Shown here one piece after another: positions 60,213 to 64,000 of a stretch of DNA of 64,000 nucleotides. Source of the stretch: Agromyces allii. Its GTDB lineage: Bacteria > Actinomycetota > Actinomycetes > Actinomycetales > Microbacteriaceae. The stretch's first letter is position 1, and each line of letters begins with the position of its first letter. The notes under the pieces are model-generated. The model saw nothing but the letters and a program-made list of their open reading frames with translations, ran no database searches and was not told the DNA's origin. Both the position numbers and the translations under genes were made by a program. The stretch spans positions 398,953-462,952 of the forward strand of contig NZ_WBIN01000002.1 of NCBI RefSeq assembly GCF_009749385.1, in the 5' to 3' direction.

Positions 60213-60589
60213 GTTGCCCCAACATGGCTGAGAAACTTGTCGAACGGTGTTGTTTCCCACCCTCCGCTTCGACGGACTCTTGCTCGTCGGCCGCCGAAAT
60301 GTCAACGTTGTGAGGACTTTTACAAACCGGTTGCCCTTCTTTTGGGGTATTGCTTCGGACGCCCCGGGCCCGCATGCTTGCCACCTGGGCATGCCTAGCG
60401 CGGCAGCAGCACCACTGACCTCCTTTGGCGCCTTTCAGGCGTTCGTTTGAGACCCGAGAATGGGGTGTCGTCAGCCCCGGATACCGTGATCAGAATGCCC
60501 GCAATGGCACAGGAGTTGGGAAGTACATATGAGCGAGTCCGAAGGGCTTCCTGCGCGCGGCGTGGTCTTCTGGCCGGTCGGCACAGGCG
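60213..60589. other. junction between the signalling cassette and conjugation genes
   Basis: About 380 bp without a supported gene. A/T-richer sequence (TTTTACAAACCGG, CTTCTTTTGGGG) follows the reductase and then runs into truncated TraG-like coding sequence near 60,590; several frames contain fragments but none starts convincingly. Likely an insertion or deletion joint. Confidence 0.5.
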
Positions 60590-61424
60590 AATGCTCGAAG
60601 CCGACCCCCGCACCCGCGACTCCATCTGGCAAGGCGTATCGCTCTCGCTCGGAGCGCTCGCCGACCCACGCGTGCTCGCTGCCGTCTCCCCCGACCTCGA
60701 CGAGCAGTTCCACCCGGACGAATTCCTGCAGAGCAACGGCACCCTCTACCTGCTCGCCACGGGCGTCGGCGCGAACAACTCCGCATCCCTCGTAGCCGCG
60801 TTCCTCGAAGACCTCATCGAGACCGCCCGCCGTATCGCCGCACGCAATACCGGCGCCAGGCTCGACCCGCCCCTGCTGCTCGCGCTCGACGAGATCGGCA
60901 ATCTCGCCCCGCTCCCCTCGCTGCCCAACCTCATGGCCGAAGGCGGCGGCACCGGCATCACGACCATGCCCGTGTTGCAATCTCTCGCGCAGGCGCGCAC
61001 CAAATGGTCTGACAGCGCCGCCAGCACGATCTGGGATGCCTCGATCGTGAAAGTCGTACTCGGCGGCGCCTCGAACTCGAAAGACCTCCACGACCTCTCC
61101 ACCCTCATCGGCGACCGTGACGACGCCACCGACTCCACCACCATCGGCGACCGCGGATCCCGGTCCGCGCAACGTTCCGTGCGCCGCATCGCGACCATGC
61201 CACCCGAAACCATCCGCACGCTGCCGTTTGGCACCGGCCTCATCCTGCTCCGTTCGGCACCGCCGATCATTGCCCGTCTGCGCGCATGGACGAACCGCGC
61301 CGACGCCAGAAATCTCCGCGTAGGTCGGGTTGAGATCGAAACCCTCCTGCGCGAACCCGCTCCCGTCGCTGATCCGGTGCCGGAAGCCGAGTCCGAACCG
61401 GCCGATGCCGAACCTGCCGAGTGA
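60590..61424 (+). pseudogene. TraG/TraD-like coupling protein, C-terminal part
   Basis: About 275 codons match the C-terminal half of type IV coupling proteins: SLSLGALADPRVLAAV, LLLALDEIGNLAPLPSLPNL (Walker B DE), GITTMPVLQSLAQA, and the TraM-recognition region SKDLHDLSTLIGDRD. The N-terminal membrane helices and the Walker A half are missing, so it cannot pump DNA. The break coincides with the end of the cassette B region, suggesting that cassette insertion destroyed it. Confidence 0.85.
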
Positions 61425-61513
61425 TGCCGGGGCTGCTCGACCTCGGGAGCGCGCGGCGCACCTGATGGTGAGAGCGGATCGTCGATCCGCCCAGCACAGA
61501 AAGGCAAAGTCCC

Positions 61514-61996
61514 ATGGCTCTGCACACCCAGCAATCGATCTCCGGCTTCATCGCCACCGACCCTCAACAGACTGTCACCGAACGAGGCGAGACCCGCTTC
61601 TACGCCCGCATCGGACAGCCTCGATTCCGTCGCGAAGACGACGGCTCCTTCACCGAACTCGCCCCCACCTTCCACGACCTCGTGGCATACCGCGCTACGG
61701 CCGACCGCGCCATGACGCGCTTCGCGAAAGGCGACAGCTTCGTCGCCGAAGGCTACGTCCGCACCTTCCAAGTCGAACGCGACGGCGAAATCGTTGACCG
61801 CGAGGAGTTCGTCGCCAAAAAGCTCGGTCACGACCTCGCCCGCACCGAGTACGACGTCGACCGCACCCACCGGCACCCGACGATCCAGACGGATGCCACG
61901 GCGACCGCCACCGAGGCATCCAGAACCGATCGCGAAGCCGCAATCCGCCGCGGTGCCGCTCCGTCGCAGTTCGGAAACGCCGCACTCGGCTTGTGA
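61514..61996 (+). CDS. single-stranded DNA-binding (SSB)-like protein
   Basis: 160 aa with an OB-fold pattern near SSB: ISGFIATDPQQTVTERGE, RFYARIGQPRF, ATADRAMTRFAKGDSFVAEGYVR (split quotes), then an acidic/Thr-rich tail. SSB relatives in ICEs coat transferred strands. Followed by a DUF4913 gene with a 4-bp GTGA overlap. Confidence 0.78.
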   Translation: MALHTQQSISGFIATDPQQTVTERGETRFYARIGQPRFRREDDGSFTELAPTFHDLVAYRATADRAMTRFAKGDSFVAEGYVRTFQVERDGEIVDREEFVAKKLGHDLARTEYDVDRTHRHPTIQTDATATATEASRTDREAAIRRGAAPSQFGNAALGL

Positions 61997-62574
61997 ACCC
62001 TGTGACGACCTCTCCGCACACTGAGCGCGCCGGCGCCGAGCATGAGTCCTGGCTCGACGTCGGCGCGTTCAGCACGTCATTCGACGACGACGCGTTCGAC
62101 GACCTCGGCGAGCAGCTGCTCGCCGAGCCGCCGCACCCGATCAACTGGAACCTGCTCACGGCCGAAGAAGCCGAGCTGGCCTGGATCGAGCTCAACCGCT
62201 GGGTCAACTGGCTCCGCTGCACCTATGGGCTCCCGGCGTCGATCATCCCGCCGCTCTGGCACCGCCACCCGGAGCTCGTCTGGGAACTCTCAGCCCTCCA
62301 CCTGCACTGGCTCAGCGCCTACGATCCCGAGCAACACGGGTCCGCGCCCTTCGGCTGGCACCGCGACTTCGCCGACGCCCGCAACCGCCTCCACGATTGG
62401 GTCGCCACCTCCGGCACCCGCCTCGACCGTGACCGTCCCACCCGCCAAACCGCTTGGCCGGGCGAACCGCATGTCGATACTGTCCAGGAGACCTCCTTCA
62501 CGGATCGAGACGCCGACTTCGTCGAGTTCGTCTACGTCGACATCCAACGTCGAAACCTCCGCGACAGTGCCTGA
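61993..62574 (+). CDS. DUF4913-domain protein
   Basis: 193 aa. The central NWNLLTAEEAELAWIELNRW, WVNWLRCTYGLPASIIPPLW and FGWHRDFADARNRL segments match the DUF4913 family, which occurs in actinobacterial conjugative elements; function unknown, cytoplasmic. GTG 61993 overlaps the SSB-like stop. Last plus-strand backbone gene before the integrase. Confidence 0.82.
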   Translation: MNPVTTSPHTERAGAEHESWLDVGAFSTSFDDDAFDDLGEQLLAEPPHPINWNLLTAEEAELAWIELNRWVNWLRCTYGLPASIIPPLWHRHPELVWELSALHLHWLSAYDPEQHGSAPFGWHRDFADARNRLHDWVATSGTRLDRDRPTRQTAWPGEPHVDTVQETSFTDRDADFVEFVYVDIQRRNLRDSA

Positions 62575-62624
62575 ACCGCAACGACCTGGTGCGCGGGTTT
62601 CTCGCCCAACCTAGTCGCTGTGGC

Positions 62625-63854
62625 CTACGCCTCAGGATTCGGCGTCCAGACAGCGTCGTCTGCCGCTTCCGTCGGCGCCAGCCTCTGGAGCACCTGCGCA
62701 GGCAGCGGGCTCACACGACGATCTGGCTCGGCGTAATGGTCCTTCGTCGTCGATGTCGAGGTGTGTCCGAGTTGGTCGGCGGCCGCCTGGATGCCAAGCT
62801 CGTGCGCGATCAACGTCGCTCCAGTTCGCCGGAAGGCATGAGGACTGATCTCGAGACCACCGAGCCCGGCTTCATCGAGAATCTGGCGAAACGTCCGTCG
62901 AACGTTGAAGGGAGCCAACGGCGTACCATTTCGCGTGAAGAACAGCAGGTGCTCCTGATCCTCGCGCTCGTCGTCTGGAATGAGTGCCAACCGGCGACGA
63001 AGCACCTCGGCCACGAAGGCCGGCACAGCAACGAGTCTGTTCGACTCGTGAGTCTTCGGATGTGCCTGACGGCTCACGCCGACCCCCTTGCGCCAGATGA
63101 TCGTTCCTGCGATCCGTGCTGTGGGCGGGTCGACGGTCATGTCGATATCGCACTTGCGCAGCGCGAGCGCTTCGCCGATCCGCGTCGCGGTGCCGAGCAT
63201 CACCTCGATGACGTCTCGAACCTGGCCATCAGGCTTGACTCCCATTCGTCCGATCCCGTGCTCCCGCGCGGCCTTTCGGATCAACGCGACCTGCTCCATA
63301 GTGAGCGCCTTCGGCACCTTCCTCGGCCGCTTCATTTGCGCGGTCTCTTTGATCGGATTCGTCGCGATGACGCCATGACGGGCTGCGAACCCGAGGATCA
63401 TGCTCAAGATCGTCTTAGCTTGTTTGGCGCGCGAATACGAGGTCGCGCGTTGCGTCTTGAGGAAGCGGTCAAGCCGGGCGACGGTCATCTCCCGCACGGT
63501 GAACTTCTCGAAAGCCGGCATGACCCACAGCCTGAGCGCCTTCTGGTAGGTCTCCTTTGTGCTCTCCGAGCGGTCGACGTCCATGCGCAGGTCCTCGACC
63601 CACGCTTCTGCAAGCTCGCCGAACGAAGAGTCCGCGGTCACATCCTCTCGCCCACTGCTCACGCGGACCCGATTCGCGAGTTCGAGCTTGAGGGCTGTTT
63701 CTGCGCCCTTCCGGCTCTTCGCGGTCGCCGTGACTTTGCGCGATTGGCCGTCCCAATCACGGAATCTCGTTGTCGCCCGGTACTTGCCTGGTGCGTACTC
63801 GGTCGTGGCGATCGATCCGAACGTGCCCACCGGCTGGCGTGGTCGCCCCACCAT
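62625..63854 (-). CDS. int: tyrosine recombinase/phage-type integrase
   Basis: 409 aa. N-terminal arm-binding region (GKYRATTRFRDWDGQ), SAM-like core-binding domain (about 75-165), and catalytic domain with Arg225 (GTATRIGEA), His339-x-x-Arg342 (HAFRRTG), His364 (LGHTS) and nucleophile Tyr374 (KDHY). Complete active site. It inserts and excises the element at a tRNA 3' end; the left fragment is at 46,293. It lies at the right end, beside where the intact tRNA would be expected. Confidence 0.93.
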   Translation of the reverse strand: MVGRPRQPVGTFGSIATTEYAPGKYRATTRFRDWDGQSRKVTATAKSRKGAETALKLELANRVRVSSGREDVTADSSFGELAEAWVEDLRMDVDRSESTKETYQKALRLWVMPAFEKFTVREMTVARLDRFLKTQRATSYSRAKQAKTILSMILGFAARHGVIATNPIKETAQMKRPRKVPKALTMEQVALIRKAAREHGIGRMGVKPDGQVRDVIEVMLGTATRIGEALALRKCDIDMTVDPPTARIAGTIIWRKGVGVSRQAHPKTHESNRLVAVPAFVAEVLRRRLALIPDDEREDQEHLLFFTRNGTPLAPFNVRRTFRQILDEAGLGGLEISPHAFRRTGATLIAHELGIQAAADQLGHTSTSTTKDHYAEPDRRVSPLPAQVLQRLAPTEAADDAVWTPNPEA

Positions 63855-63873
63855 CAGAGCTGCACCGATTCAG

Positions 63874-64000
63874 TGAATCGGCCTGACTTTCGTTCCGTTC
63901 TTCAAGCAAGGATGGAACTCGATGAACAGGAAATACTCGCCGGAGATGCGTGAGCGGGCGTTGCGGATGCTCGCTGAGGCTCGACCTGAGCACCCGAACC
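63874..64000 (+). mobile_element. left end of an IS3-type insertion sequence (incomplete)
   Basis: TGAATCGGCCTGACTTTCG from 63874 resembles the TGAA-type terminal repeat of IS3-family elements, 48 bp before a transposase start. CGATTCAGTGAATCG (63866-63880) is also a palindrome spanning the proposed end. The element runs off the window. Confidence 0.55.
63922..64000 (+). CDS. IS3-family transposase orfA, 5' part
   Basis: The first 26 codons, MNRKYSPEMRERALRMLAE..., are the typical N-terminus of an IS3 OrfA helix-turn-helix protein that binds the terminal repeats. ATG 63922 is preceded by GGATGGAAC. The rest lies outside the window. Inserted beside the integrase, it may interrupt the element's right boundary. 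Confidence 0.85.
   Translation, partial: MNRKYSPEMRERALRMLAEARPEHPN

Overview
The window is high-G+C actinobacterial DNA. The end of a type II fatty-acid-synthase cluster (acpP-fabF) followed by a DUF3145 gene, together with the style of the other chromosomal genes, points to a member of the Microbacteriaceae; this placement is inferred from gene content only.

Positions 1-45,190 look like ordinary chromosome. They carry acpP/fabF, a DUF3145 protein, a PadR-type regulator, a family A DNA polymerase, a zinc-ribbon/endonuclease-like protein, an NfeD-flotillin pair, a Fic protein, an acyl-CoA hydrolase and a secreted PHB-depolymerase-like esterase. A two-gene operon encoding giant proteins of about 1,344 and 1,481 aa with no recognisable function follows. 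Next come two separate two-component systems. The second (26.5-28.5 kb) sits beside a PepSY-like secreted protein, and matching 11-bp-spaced direct repeats lie upstream of both. Then come a glutamine amidotransferase, an HtrA-like protease, a CPBP protease, a Clp_N/SRPBCC-like fusion, a Dps operon, an S-adenosylhomocysteinase-like protein, a LysR/flavoprotein divergent pair, redox enzymes and a TetR regulator. Gene remnants (IclR plus thiolase at 32.0-32.5 kb, L-fuconate dehydratase at 45.2 kb) mark decaying loci.

From about 46.3 kb to beyond the right edge lies an integrative element. Its left limit is a 3' tRNA fragment (T arm plus acceptor strand, 46,293-46,317). Its right side carries a tyrosine integrase (62.6-63.9 kb), a DUF4913 protein, an SSB-like protein, a truncated TraG-like coupling protein and an SCO6880-family protein of actinobacterial conjugation modules. 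An IS3-type transposase begins at the right edge.

The most striking content is a duplicated cassette on this element (A, 46.6-51.85 kb; B, 53.6-59.26 kb). Each has a minus-strand operon: secreted Cys-containing peptide, lipoprotein, peptidoglycan-binding adaptor, ABC ATPase, FtsX-like permease. Diverging from it is an AfsA-family (gamma-butyrolactone synthase) gene, which overlaps tail to tail with a TetR-type gene of the ScbR/ArpA class. Cassette B is followed by an NAD-dependent reductase that could complete signal synthesis. A palindrome built on CCGGTCGACCGG lies at the same distance upstream of both afsA genes, and a second shared element precedes both receptor genes. I infer a gamma-butyrolactone quorum-sensing system controlling export of, or self-protection against, two secreted peptides. 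The cassette A afsA copy carries a one-base frameshift, so signal synthesis probably rests on cassette B.
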